Positions 1-6,182 of a stretch of DNA of 9,620 bases are shown piece after piece. The position numbers and the translations under genes are program-made. Each line of letters opens with the position of its first letter. Position 1 is the first letter of the stretch. The DNA is from Kiloniellales bacterium (GTDB lineage Bacteria; Pseudomonadota; Alphaproteobacteria; Kiloniellales; JAKSDN01). The DNA lies in the NCBI GenBank assembly GCA_022360075.1, contig JAKSDN010001463.1, forward strand, positions 1 to 9,620. Reading direction: 5' to 3'. Under the pieces are notes generated by a model. It saw only the letters and a program-made list of their open reading frames with translations. It ran no database searches and was not told the DNA's origin.

Positions 1-408
1 GCCGAAAAAGATCACGAAGGCGCCGACGCCGAACAGCGCGTGCACAATGGACGGTACGCCCGCAAGGTTGATGATCGCCAAGTTGATCAGACGTGTGAAC
101 CAGTTGTCCGGGGCGAACTCGCTCAGGTAGAGTGCCGCGGCCACGCCGAGCGGCACCGACACCAGCAGCGCACCGGCGACCAGCCAGATCGTGCCGACCA
201 GGGCCGGGAATATCCCGCCGGCGGTCATGCCGTCGATGGGATCGGCGAACAGGAACTCCCAAGAGATGGCGGGGCCGCCCTTCCAGATCAGGGTGCCCAG
301 GATCAACAGAACCGGCACGATCAGTAGCAGCGTCATCAGCATGAAGAGGATCCGAACGAGCGCCTCGCGGCGGCGGTTCTGCATGTTGAGATCTGTGGCG
401 GCGAACAT
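1..408 (-). CDS. pstA: Phosphate ABC transporter permease PstA (N-terminal part, cut by window edge)
   Basis: This is one of the two inner-membrane permeases of the PstSCAB high-affinity phosphate importer; it pairs with PstC and is powered by PstB. The first 136 residues are visible. They show a short charged N-terminus (QNRRREALVR), a first membrane helix at about residues 20-38 (ILFMLMTLLLIVPVLLILGTL), the PstA-like segment GGPAISWEFLF near 45-53, and a second helix around 66-85 (GGIFPALVGTIWLVAGALL). The stretch PLGVAAALYLSEFAP follows, and then the start of the next membrane region (INLAGVPSIVHALFGVGAF). The ATG at 408-406 is preceded by AAGGGA with six bases of spacing. It lies 30 bases after the pstC stop in the same direction, so the two are co-transcribed. 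The open frame continues through position 1, so the C-terminal half and probably pstB lie outside the window. The call is secure from the family-specific motifs and from context. Confidence 0.93.
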   Translation of the reverse strand, partial: MFAATDLNMQNRRREALVRILFMLMTLLLIVPVLLILGTLIWKGGPAISWEFLFADPIDGMTAGGIFPALVGTIWLVAGALLVSVPLGVAAALYLSEFAPDNWFTRLINLAIINLAGVPSIVHALFGVGAFVIFFG

Positions 409-438
409 GGTTTGTCCCTTGCGTCTAGCCTTGTGTCC

Positions 439-1428
439 CTAACCCTTGCGGATCCCACGGACGATCAGATCGGCCGTGAGGTTGATCAGGAACGTGATGA
501 CGAAGAGGAAGATCCCGATCGTAAAGAGCGCCTGGTAATGGTCGGATCCGACCGCCGTCTCGCCGAGCTCCGCGGCGATCGTCGCCGTCAAGGCGCGGAC
601 CGAATCGAAGATGCTGTCGGGCAGATTGATGGCGTGACCGCTGGCCATCAACACGGCCATGGTCTCGCCAAAGCCGCGTCCGACGCCGAGCAGAACCGCG
701 CCGAGCAGACCGTTCTTGGCCGCGGGCAGCACGACCCTGAAGATCACTTGCCAGCGGGTCGCGCCCATCGCCTCGGCCGCCTCGCGGTAGCGGTCGGGAA
801 CCGCCTTCAGCGCGTCCTCGGCGATCGAGGTCATGATCGGGGCCGCCATCAGGCCCAGGATCACGCCAGCGTTCAGGACAGTCAGTCCGACCGGCACGTC
901 GAAGACTTGAATGATTAGCGGGTTCATGATGGTGAGGCCGATAAAACCCCAAACCACCGAGGGGATCGCCGCCAAAAGCTCGACCAGCACCTTGAGGATC
1001 TCGCGAGTCTTCCCGGTCGCAAATTCGGCGATGAAGATGGCAGCGCCCAAGGAGAAGGGGATCGCCACCAGCATGGCCAGCCCGGTGACGCTCGCGGTTC
1101 CGGCGATGAGCGCCAGGATCCCGTAAGTGGTCTTGTACTCCGAAGTCGGCTTCCAGCGCGGCGAGCCGAAAAACTCGGCGAAGTCGAAGGGACCGACGAG
1201 GAAGCCCAAGCCCTCCTTGGTCACGAAGACGAAGATGCCGACGATGAAGACGATCGCCGAAATCCCGCCGATAAAGACCAGAATCTGAACGACCTTGTCG
1301 ATGTACCAGTCGGCGTTGCGGCGATCGAAGTCCTGGCTATGGCGCCGTGCGGCCATGCCGACACGAGCCACCGAGGTGCCGGCGGAGACCTCTAGGGTAC
1401 CGGCCGCGCTCCTTGTCGCGTCGTTCAT
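439..1428 (-). CDS. pstC: Phosphate ABC transporter permease PstC
   Basis: PstC is the partner permease of PstA in the PstSCAB inner-membrane phosphate channel. The protein is 329 residues, the usual size. A charged cytoplasmic N-terminus of about 45 residues, somewhat long, precedes the first helix (about 46-69, VVQILVFIGGISAIVFIVG). Further helices lie near 102-135, 145-168, 185-205, 240-262 and 298-322. The ABC-permease EAA loop that docks on PstB is at 217-239 (EAAEAMGATRWQVIFRV), followed by the typical GRGFGETMAVLM at 250-261. The frame is open 39 codons further upstream inside phoU, but the ATG at 1428-1426 is chosen because GGGAG lies nine bases before it and because it begins one base after the phoU stop. 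Such spacing implies translational coupling to phoU. The stop is TAG. Confidence 0.95.
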   Translation of the reverse strand: MNDATRSAAGTLEVSAGTSVARVGMAARRHSQDFDRRNADWYIDKVVQILVFIGGISAIVFIVGIFVFVTKEGLGFLVGPFDFAEFFGSPRWKPTSEYKTTYGILALIAGTASVTGLAMLVAIPFSLGAAIFIAEFATGKTREILKVLVELLAAIPSVVWGFIGLTIMNPLIIQVFDVPVGLTVLNAGVILGLMAAPIMTSIAEDALKAVPDRYREAAEAMGATRWQVIFRVVLPAAKNGLLGAVLLGVGRGFGETMAVLMASGHAINLPDSIFDSVRALTATIAAELGETAVGSDHYQALFTIGIFLFVITFLINLTADLIVRGIRKG

Positions 1429-1429
1429 C

Positions 1430-2515
1430 TCAGTCGGCTCCCTCGCCCCGCAGGGTCTCCATGAGGTCGCGGACCCGGACGGCAATCTCGCGGTACACCT
1501 CGGTGTAACGCTCGTCGCTCTCGCCTTCCTCTTGCGGGGGCGCACCGACGTCCCAATCGAGGAAGACGGTGCGGAATGGCTGCTGCGGCAAGTAGGAGTT
1601 CACGGAGCCTTGTAGGCTGACCACGACGTCGTACTTCGCGATCTTGCGGACATCCGGATCCAGCGCATTCGTCTCGACCTGTCCGCTCAGCAGGCCGTGC
1701 GTCTCCATGAAGCGGAACAGGCCCGGCTTCAGGTCGACCCCGTTACGCCTGCCGGCGCTGTCGTACTCGCCGCTGTTGGGAAAGCTCTTGCGCGCCACGG
1801 CCTGGGCGATCTGGCTTTGACAGTTGTTCTCCTCGTCGAGAAACAGGATCCGGTAGACCTTCGGGGGCTTGGTCTCGCCGGTGACCGTGAACAGGGTTTC
1901 TTCGCAGATGTTCTTGCAGCGGTCGCAGACGCGCTTCAGCCGGCCGAGCAGGATCAATGCATCGAAGAGATACCTGATCTGTTCGTGCGACGTCTCGCTC
2001 TCGTTGACCAGCTCTTCGAAGGCCATGTCACCGCGGCCCTTGCCCTGGGCCGCGACCGCCTTGGTCTCGCGGGCGAGCTCGGCGTCCTTCTCGTTGAACG
2101 ACCGCATCGCCTGGCGCAGGCAGGTATGGGCCTGATCCGCCAGATCTTCCATTTCCTGCTTGAGAATGCCCGTCGGTACGTGCGGAAGCTGAATGCCTTC
2201 GCGCGCGATGGTGGCCGCATAGTCACCGATGCGCTCAAGCTCATTCACCAGCCTCAGGATCGAGGCGATCAGGCGCAAATGTCCGGCGCTGGGCAGGTGG
2301 GTGGCAAGGAAGGCGTGGCAGAGTCGGTTGATCTCCCGGGTCTTGCGGTTGATCGGGTGGTCGCGCAGGACCGTCTGGTTGGCGAGCTCCTTGTTGCCGG
2401 TCAGCGCCGCCTGAACCGCGTCTTCTTGCGCCTTCTGAACGGCCGTCCCCAGGGTCGCGACTTCATCCCGGATCCGGGTCATGTCCTTGGACAGTCGCTC
2501 TTCGTAAAGTGGCAT
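1430..2515 (-). CDS. phoU: PhoU fused to a degenerate LMW phosphatase / arsenate-reductase-like domain
   Basis: PhoU links the PstSCAB transporter to the PhoR kinase and represses the Pho response when phosphate is plentiful. From the ATG this protein is 361 residues, much longer than the roughly 220-240 of ordinary PhoU. Residues about 1-215 are the two-repeat helical PhoU fold. The first metal motif is intact (ELERIGDYA, about 92-100); the second is altered (LKRVCDRCKNICEE, about 193-206). Residues about 219-355 resemble low-molecular-weight tyrosine phosphatase / ArsC. The P-loop reads FLDEENNCQSQIAQA where the family has FLCTGNSCRSQMAE, so the nucleophilic Cys is Asp and the P-loop Arg is Gln. 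The later Asp-Pro site reads DWDVGAPP. It is therefore probably catalytically inactive and may bind a ligand or partner. The start is ambiguous: a GTG at 2536-2534 in frame would add seven residues, but the ATG at 2515 has GGAG nine bases upstream and fits a PhoU N-terminus better. The gene sits between pstS and pstC; phoU is usually last in the operon. One base separates it from pstC. Confidence 0.88.
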   Translation of the reverse strand: MPLYEERLSKDMTRIRDEVATLGTAVQKAQEDAVQAALTGNKELANQTVLRDHPINRKTREINRLCHAFLATHLPSAGHLRLIASILRLVNELERIGDYAATIAREGIQLPHVPTGILKQEMEDLADQAHTCLRQAMRSFNEKDAELARETKAVAAQGKGRGDMAFEELVNESETSHEQIRYLFDALILLGRLKRVCDRCKNICEETLFTVTGETKPPKVYRILFLDEENNCQSQIAQAVARKSFPNSGEYDSAGRRNGVDLKPGLFRFMETHGLLSGQVETNALDPDVRKIAKYDVVVSLQGSVNSYLPQQPFRTVFLDWDVGAPPQEEGESDERYTEVYREIAVRVRDLMETLRGEGAD

Positions 2516-2546
2516 AGCCGAATGCTCCGCGGTCACTTCGGTCCGT

Positions 2547-2565
2547 CTCCCGCTTTCAGCGGGAG
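2547..2565 (-). promoter_or_regulatory. Hairpin upstream of phoU, overlapping a possible ribosome binding site
   Basis: A perfect inverted repeat, CTCCCGC / GCGGGAG, gives a 7-bp stem with a 5-base loop. On the transcribed strand its 3' arm, GCGGGAG, lies about 10 bases before the alternative GTG start of phoU, so folding would hide that ribosome binding site. No T-run follows, so it is not an intrinsic terminator. A role in mRNA processing or in lowering phoU expression relative to pstS is inference. Confidence 0.5.
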
Positions 2566-2642
2566 CGGGTCGGGGGCGATGGGATGTTTCAAGGTCCGCC
2601 AGATGCAGCCGCTCGGAGGGCCCATGGCATTGTCAACCGCCT

Positions 2643-2670
2643 GCCGGGCCGGCCTCATTGCCGACCCGGC
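2643..2670 (-). promoter_or_regulatory. Strong hairpin just after pstS (attenuator or mRNA-stabilising element)
   Basis: The reverse strand reads GCCGGG-T-CGGC, a 6-base loop, then GCCG-G-CCCGGC. That makes an 11-bp stem with one U-G wobble, starting 17 bases after the pstS stop codon. No T-tract follows, so complete rho-independent termination is unlikely. Highly expressed binding-protein genes of ABC operons are often followed by such structures, which protect the upstream transcript and reduce expression of the permease genes. That role here is inferred from position. Confidence 0.55.
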
Positions 2671-2687
2671 GGGGCTCAGCTCTTAGC

Positions 2688-3569
2688 TCAGTTGCAGGTC
2701 ACGCTGCGCACTGGCGCATAGCCCTTCTCGACGATGATGCACTGCCCCTCGTCGCTGAGGATGTAATCGAGATACTTCTTGATCTCGCCGGTCGGCGCGC
2801 CGTTCGTGTACATGAGGAGCGGGCGGGCGATCGGATAGCTGCCGTCCGAGGCCGTGTCGACACTCGGCATCACGCAGCTGTCGGTTCCGTCCTGTGAAAT
2901 ACAGGCCATCTTGATGTGGTCGGTCGCGTAGGCGAGGCCACTATAGCCGATGGCGCAGGGCGTCTTCTCGACCAGATCGACCACGTCCTTCGAGCCGTGC
3001 ATGTCGCGGGTTCCCATCTTGTAGTCCCGCGCCTTGCCGAGAACCGCGCTGCGGAAATAGGCGTAAGTGCCCGAATTGTTCTGGCGGCTGACCAGGACCA
3101 TCTCCTGATTCTTGCAGCCCGGCACCTCGAGCCCGATGTCGGTCCAGCTCTCGGTTTCGCCTTCCTCGCCGTAGATCTCCGCCAGTTGCGCGATCGACAT
3201 CGACTTGGCCGGATTATCCTGGTGGAGGAACACCGCGAGTGCGTCGAAGCCGACGGTGTGCTCGATCGGGTCTTGGCCCTTTGACTTGGCGAGCTCCAGC
3301 TCCTTCTTCTTCATCGCCCGGCTGGCATTGGCGATATCGACCGTGCCGTTGATCATCGCCGCGATACCCGTTCCCGAGCCACCGCCGGTCACGGCCACCG
3401 CAACCTCCGGATTGACCTTCTGGTAAGCCTCGGCCCAGGCCTGGGCAACATTAACCAGTGTGTCGGAGCCCTTGTTCTGAATGAGCTCGCGGGCCTCCGT
3501 GGAGACGTTGAGGCAGAGAACGCCGATGGCAAGCGCTGTGCCCAGAGTCAGCTTGGCCGAATGTCGCAT
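2688..3569 (-). CDS. pstS: Periplasmic phosphate-binding protein PstS
   Basis: This is the substrate-binding component of the high-affinity phosphate importer; it captures phosphate in the periplasm and delivers it to PstC/PstA. The protein is 293 residues. A Sec signal peptide (basic MRHSAK, hydrophobic LTLGTALAIGVLCL) probably ends near residue 26 (STEA). The cysteine at 19 lacks a proper lipobox (VLC), so a soluble rather than lipoprotein form is expected. Phosphate-contacting segments are visible as NKGSDTLVNV (32-41), the glycine-rich GGGSGTG followed by GTVDIANASR, and SRQNNSGTYAYF. It belongs to the shorter PBP-like PstS branch. The mature chain has six cysteines (PGC, TPC, MAC, DSC, GQC, VTC), enough for three disulfides. 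The ATG at 3569-3567 follows GGAGG with four bases of spacing, a strong ribosome binding site. Heptamers resembling PhoB sites lie upstream and two hairpins lie downstream. Confidence 0.96.
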   Translation of the reverse strand: MRHSAKLTLGTALAIGVLCLNVSTEARELIQNKGSDTLVNVAQAWAEAYQKVNPEVAVAVTGGGSGTGIAAMINGTVDIANASRAMKKKELELAKSKGQDPIEHTVGFDALAVFLHQDNPAKSMSIAQLAEIYGEEGETESWTDIGLEVPGCKNQEMVLVSRQNNSGTYAYFRSAVLGKARDYKMGTRDMHGSKDVVDLVEKTPCAIGYSGLAYATDHIKMACISQDGTDSCVMPSVDTASDGSYPIARPLLMYTNGAPTGEIKKYLDYILSDEGQCIIVEKGYAPVRSVTCN

Positions 3570-3589
3570 AGTTCCTCCCTATGGCGGTC

Positions 3590-3605
3590 AGGGGGCGCTC
3601 CCCCT
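3590..3605 (-). promoter_or_regulatory. Small hairpin in the pstS 5' leader
   Basis: AGGGGG and CCCCCT form a perfect 6-bp stem around a 4-base loop, about 20 bases upstream of the pstS start codon and clear of its ribosome binding site. It would lie in the 5' untranslated region if transcription starts upstream near the pho-box-like repeats. It could stabilise the transcript; no T-run follows in the direction of transcription. Function is inferred only from position. Confidence 0.35.
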
Positions 3606-3661
3606 CCGCACAGATCCTTAAATGAGATGGATCAATTTTCCGCCGGGAGACTGCCAGGCGA

Positions 3662-3701
3662 TTGTTATGGTTTTGTCATGACTCGGAAAAGGTTTTGTCA
3701 T
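3662..3701 (+). promoter_or_regulatory. PhoB-binding (pho box) cluster upstream of pstS
   Basis: The plus strand reads TTGTTATGGTTTTGTCAT at 3662-3679. These are two heptamers 11 bases apart, the arrangement of the classical pho box (CTGTCAT-N4-CTGTCAT). A further TTGTCAT lies at 3695-3701, exactly 22 bases after the previous one, so all three sit on an 11-base helical register; the missing third position (3684) reads CGGAAAA. The 12-mer GGTTTTGTCATG occurs twice exactly (3669-3680 and 3691-3702). The site lies between phoR and pstS, where PhoB control of the pst genes is expected. The heptamers read on the plus strand, opposite to pstS transcription, which is unlike the usual orientation. 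I could not identify a convincing -10 on either side. Confidence 0.65.
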
Positions 3702-3749
3702 GTTTCGCCACCTCGTGGCAGGCGCGTCCCGGATCGTCCCGAATGCGCT

Positions 3750-5075
3750 CTATCCGGCTCTCGACATCGAAGCCGCCGGCTCGATGTGAACCAGCGACGC
3801 CGGGAACTGGCAGCTGAAGGTGGTGCCTTGGCCCGTTTCGCTGTCGATTCTGAGTTCCGACCCATAACGTTCGAGCACTTGCTTGACGATTGCCAGGCCG
3901 AGCCCGCTACCGCCCGAGCGGCGTGATCGCCCGGCATCGACCCGGTAGAAGCGCTCCGTGAGCCGCGGCAAGTGGTAGGCGGCGATTCCCGGCCCGTGGT
4001 CGCGCACCAGGAGGCTGGCTCCTCCCGCGTCTCCCTGCCAGTGAACCTCCACCCGCGTGCGGGCGGGCGTGTGGCGTACGGCGTTGATGATGAGATTGGA
4101 GAAGGCGCTGTGCAGCTCGGCCTCCTCGCCCAGAAGCCAAAGGCCGGGATCGGCAAAAAGGCGTAGATCGTGCTTGTGCTCGCCGCTGAGAATCCGCGCT
4201 TCGGCGACGATCACGGCTAGGAGCTCGGCAACGGCCACCGGTTCCTCAGCCTGCGGTCGATCGGCCATCTCCAGACGAGACAACGTCAAAAGGTCGTCGA
4301 CCAACGCCTGCATGCGCTGCGCTTGCTGGTCCATATGGACGACCGGCACGCGCCATGGAGGGATGTCGGCCGCAGCTTCCGCAAGGGCCTCGAGGTAGCC
4401 GCGGAAGACCGTAATCGGAGTCCGCAATTCGTGCGATACGCTGGCAAGGAAGTCCCGACGGGCTTGCTCCAGACGGAAGGTCGAGGTTATGTCTCGCGCC
4501 ACCAGAAGCCGCTCGCGCTGGTTTCCGAAAGGCGCCGTGACCTGAATGCTGAGCATCCAGGCGCCGTTGGCTGGAGAAGGCATCTCGAGCGGCCGCGACG
4601 AGCGGCCCTCGGCGAGGTCATCCTCTAGGACCGGGTGGGCCAGCAGCTCAGTGACCTTCGTATCCAAGTCCCGCGGCCAGCGCAGCGACAAGAGCTTTCC
4701 GGCAGCCGGATTGAACCAACGGACCGTTCCCGTTTCGGTTAGGACAACCAGGGCGTCCGGCAAAATTCCCGCGGCCGCCCGATAGTCGGAAAGGGACGCG
4801 AGCAAGCGGCGCCCTCGCCTACGCTTTCGCAGTTGGTCACGCTGCAGGCCGTCGAAGACCGCTTCCCAGATCCCGAAAGAGAGGGGCAGGCGAAAGCTCC
4901 TACGGCGCTGGATCCAGAACTGCAGCAGGAGGAAGTTGGCCAGGTGCCAAACCAGGTAGCTAAGCAGGGCCAACCCGAGCAAGAGACGCGCCTCTCCAAC
5001 GAAGAGGCCCAGGAGCAACAACGCCAGGACGATAGCGGCGACGCAAAGAAGCTCGTTCCGCCACGCCCGGATCAA
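3750..5075 (-). CDS. phoR: Phosphate regulon sensor histidine kinase PhoR
   Basis: PhoR is the membrane-bound kinase/phosphatase that phosphorylates PhoB when phosphate is scarce. With the start chosen it has 441 residues, close to the usual ~430. Two membrane helices (about 9-27 and 30-53) are linked by a very short periplasmic turn (GEAR), as expected for a PhoR that senses through PstSCAB-PhoU instead of through its own periplasmic domain. A basic linker (RKRRRGRR, 83-90) is followed by a PAS domain (about 98-200), then HisKA with the phosphorylated His at 215 (SVSHELRTP). The HATPase has N-box (NLIINAVRHTP), G1 (DHGPGI), F-box (RLTERFYRVD) and G2 (GSGLGLAIV). The start is assigned to TTG at 5075-5073, whose last two bases are shared with the phoB stop (TTGA). 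No good ribosome binding site is visible, so translation is probably coupled to phoB. An ATG at 5219 in the same frame would overlap phoB by 148 bases with a non-homologous-looking N-terminus. The stop is TAG. Confidence 0.94.
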   Translation of the reverse strand: MIRAWRNELLCVAAIVLALLLLGLFVGEARLLLGLALLSYLVWHLANFLLLQFWIQRRRSFRLPLSFGIWEAVFDGLQRDQLRKRRRGRRLLASLSDYRAAAGILPDALVVLTETGTVRWFNPAAGKLLSLRWPRDLDTKVTELLAHPVLEDDLAEGRSSRPLEMPSPANGAWMLSIQVTAPFGNQRERLLVARDITSTFRLEQARRDFLASVSHELRTPITVFRGYLEALAEAAADIPPWRVPVVHMDQQAQRMQALVDDLLTLSRLEMADRPQAEEPVAVAELLAVIVAEARILSGEHKHDLRLFADPGLWLLGEEAELHSAFSNLIINAVRHTPARTRVEVHWQGDAGGASLLVRDHGPGIAAYHLPRLTERFYRVDAGRSRRSGGSGLGLAIVKQVLERYGSELRIDSETGQGTTFSCQFPASLVHIEPAASMSRAG

Positions 5076-5767
5076 AGTGGGCCCCGGGCCGAGAGACGAT
5101 AGCCGCTGCTGCGCACGGTTTGGATCAGACGCTGATAACCATGCATTTCGAGGGCCTTGCGCAGCTTGCTGACATGCATGTCCACAGTGCGCGGGCCGAC
5201 ATGGATGTTGCTGCCCCAAACCAAGTCAAGCAGTTGCTGGCGGCTGTAGACCCGATCGGGGTGCGTCATGAAGAGATGGAGCAGGCGGAACTCGGTCGGA
5301 CCGAGATCCAAGTCTTGCTGATTGACCGTTACCCGATGGCTCATGGGATCGAGCAACAGACCCTGCACGGTTACGGCCTCGTTCGTCGCTTCAGGCTTCA
5401 CGCGGCGCAACACGGCCTCAATGCGCGCGACCAATTCCTTCGGCGCGAAGGGCTTGGAGATATAATCATCGGCACCATCCTTCAGCCCGCGGACCTTGTC
5501 GTCCTCCCCCTCACGCGCGGTAAGCATGATCACCGGGATCGATCGCGTGTCCGGGTCGCTTCTGAGTGCCTTCACGAACTCGATTCCCGACCGCCCAGGC
5601 AACATCCAGTCTAGGAGAATCATGTCGGGGATCTCCCGCATGATCTCCGTCTCGGCCTGGCCGGCGTCTGCCGCTTCTATGTAGGCAAAGCCGGCCCGCG
5701 ACAGGGCGAAAGCGATCATTTCCCGGATTGTGGGCTCGTCATCCACGACCAGGATCTTGCCGGCCAT
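5072..5767 (-). CDS. phoB: Phosphate regulon response regulator PhoB
   Basis: PhoB is the OmpR-family transcription factor activated by PhoR; it binds pho boxes and recruits RNA polymerase to phosphate-starvation genes. The 231-residue protein has a receiver domain (1-120) with the acidic pair D9-D10, phosphoacceptor D53 (LLDWMLPG), T83 (MLTA) and K105 (SKPFAP). A winged-helix domain (about 130-228) contains PTEFRLLHLFMTHP, YSRQQLLDLVWG and the recognition helix region RTVDMHVSKLRKAL, with the terminal hairpin QTVRSSGYRLS. A TTG at 5782 is in frame, but the ATG at 5767-5765 is preferred: it begins MAGKILVVDDEP as the family does, and GGGAG lies eight bases upstream. It overlaps phoR by four bases (TTGA). 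No clear pho box was found directly upstream, so autoregulation is not shown by the sequence. Confidence 0.96.
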   Translation of the reverse strand: MAGKILVVDDEPTIREMIAFALSRAGFAYIEAADAGQAETEIMREIPDMILLDWMLPGRSGIEFVKALRSDPDTRSIPVIMLTAREGEDDKVRGLKDGADDYISKPFAPKELVARIEAVLRRVKPEATNEAVTVQGLLLDPMSHRVTVNQQDLDLGPTEFRLLHLFMTHPDRVYSRQQLLDLVWGSNIHVGPRTVDMHVSKLRKALEMHGYQRLIQTVRSSGYRLSARGPL

Positions 5768-5904
5768 CGCTTGATCTCCCAAGGCGATGCTGTCCCCTGC
5801 GCGAACGCCCAGTACGCGCCGTCTCTATCCGAACCGATACCGCTCGCTTCGGCTCATTGGGGCCGGGGTCCTCGATATGTTCCGTAAGACCTACCGACTT
5901 GTCC

Positions 5905-5918
5905 CTGACCTGGATCAA
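5905..5918 (+). promoter_or_regulatory. Weak FNR/FixK-like half-conserved site
   Basis: CTGAC-CTGG-ATCAA matches the TTGAT-N4-ATCAA consensus at eight of ten defined positions, with one perfect half-site. It lies 137 bases upstream of the phoB start and 264 upstream of the usp start. A lone half-site of this quality can arise by chance, so this is tentative. Confidence 0.25.
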
Positions 5919-6034
5919 ATTCTGGTTCGCTTGGGATGTGCCCGGTGCCCTGGCGGAGCGCGGCTTAACGGCTGTTTCGTCTATGTTTGGTCGCCGCTAC
6001 TCGAGCTGTACGCGATGTCGTCGAGGCGAGCCGC

Positions 6035-6048
6035 TTGAGCGGGATCAA
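6035..6048 (+). promoter_or_regulatory. FNR/FixK-type operator upstream of usp
   Basis: TTGAG-CGGG-ATCAA matches the TTGAT-N4-ATCAA consensus of FNR/FixK proteins at nine of ten defined positions, with correct 4-base spacing. It lies 134 bases before the usp ATG. The regulator encoded as the second gene of that operon carries the E-x-x-S-R recognition motif that reads this kind of site. Autoregulation, or control by another FNR-type protein, is therefore plausible. A -10 at the distance expected for a class II site (around 6071-6077, ACGTCAC) is poor. Confidence 0.55.
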
Positions 6049-6182
6049 TTGTCATGGGGCCTTCAAGCAAACGTCACAAAAGCTTCATGGCCGCTCAATA
6101 GCTTTGTCTCCAGTGGGAGCAAGAGGCTTCGCATCCGCGGGCAAGCGGAAGACCGAAAGCGCTGAGGCGGAGTTCCTGAAGA

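Larger units (their letters stand above)
5768..6182. other. Divergent intergenic region between phoB and the usp-fixK-like pair
   Basis: These 415 bases separate genes transcribed away from each other, so promoters for both directions should lie here. Open frames within it (for example plus-strand 5787-6038) show no recognisable protein features. The supportable contents are an FNR-type palindrome (6035-6048), a weaker relative (5905-5918), and a single TTGTCAT heptamer (6049-6055). I found no sigma-70 -35/-10 pair that I would defend. Confidence 0.6.

Noticed and set aside
425..952. Open frames on both strands overlapping pstC (425-952 minus, 412-918 plus)
   Set aside because: Out-of-frame or antisense readings of pstC, whose own frame shows permease helices and the EAA loop.
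1697..2686. 329-residue open frame on the plus strand
   Set aside because: Antisense to the phoU fusion gene, which has clear family motifs; no domain pattern in the plus-strand translation.
3707..3719. GCCAC-CTC-GTGGC hairpin after phoR as a terminator
   Set aside because: Only a 5-bp stem with a 3-base loop and no adjacent T-run in the direction of phoR transcription.
5728..6165. Plus-strand open frames in the phoB-usp gap as possible small genes
   Set aside because: No convincing ribosome binding site, composition like random GC-rich translation, and they cover the regulatory palindrome.
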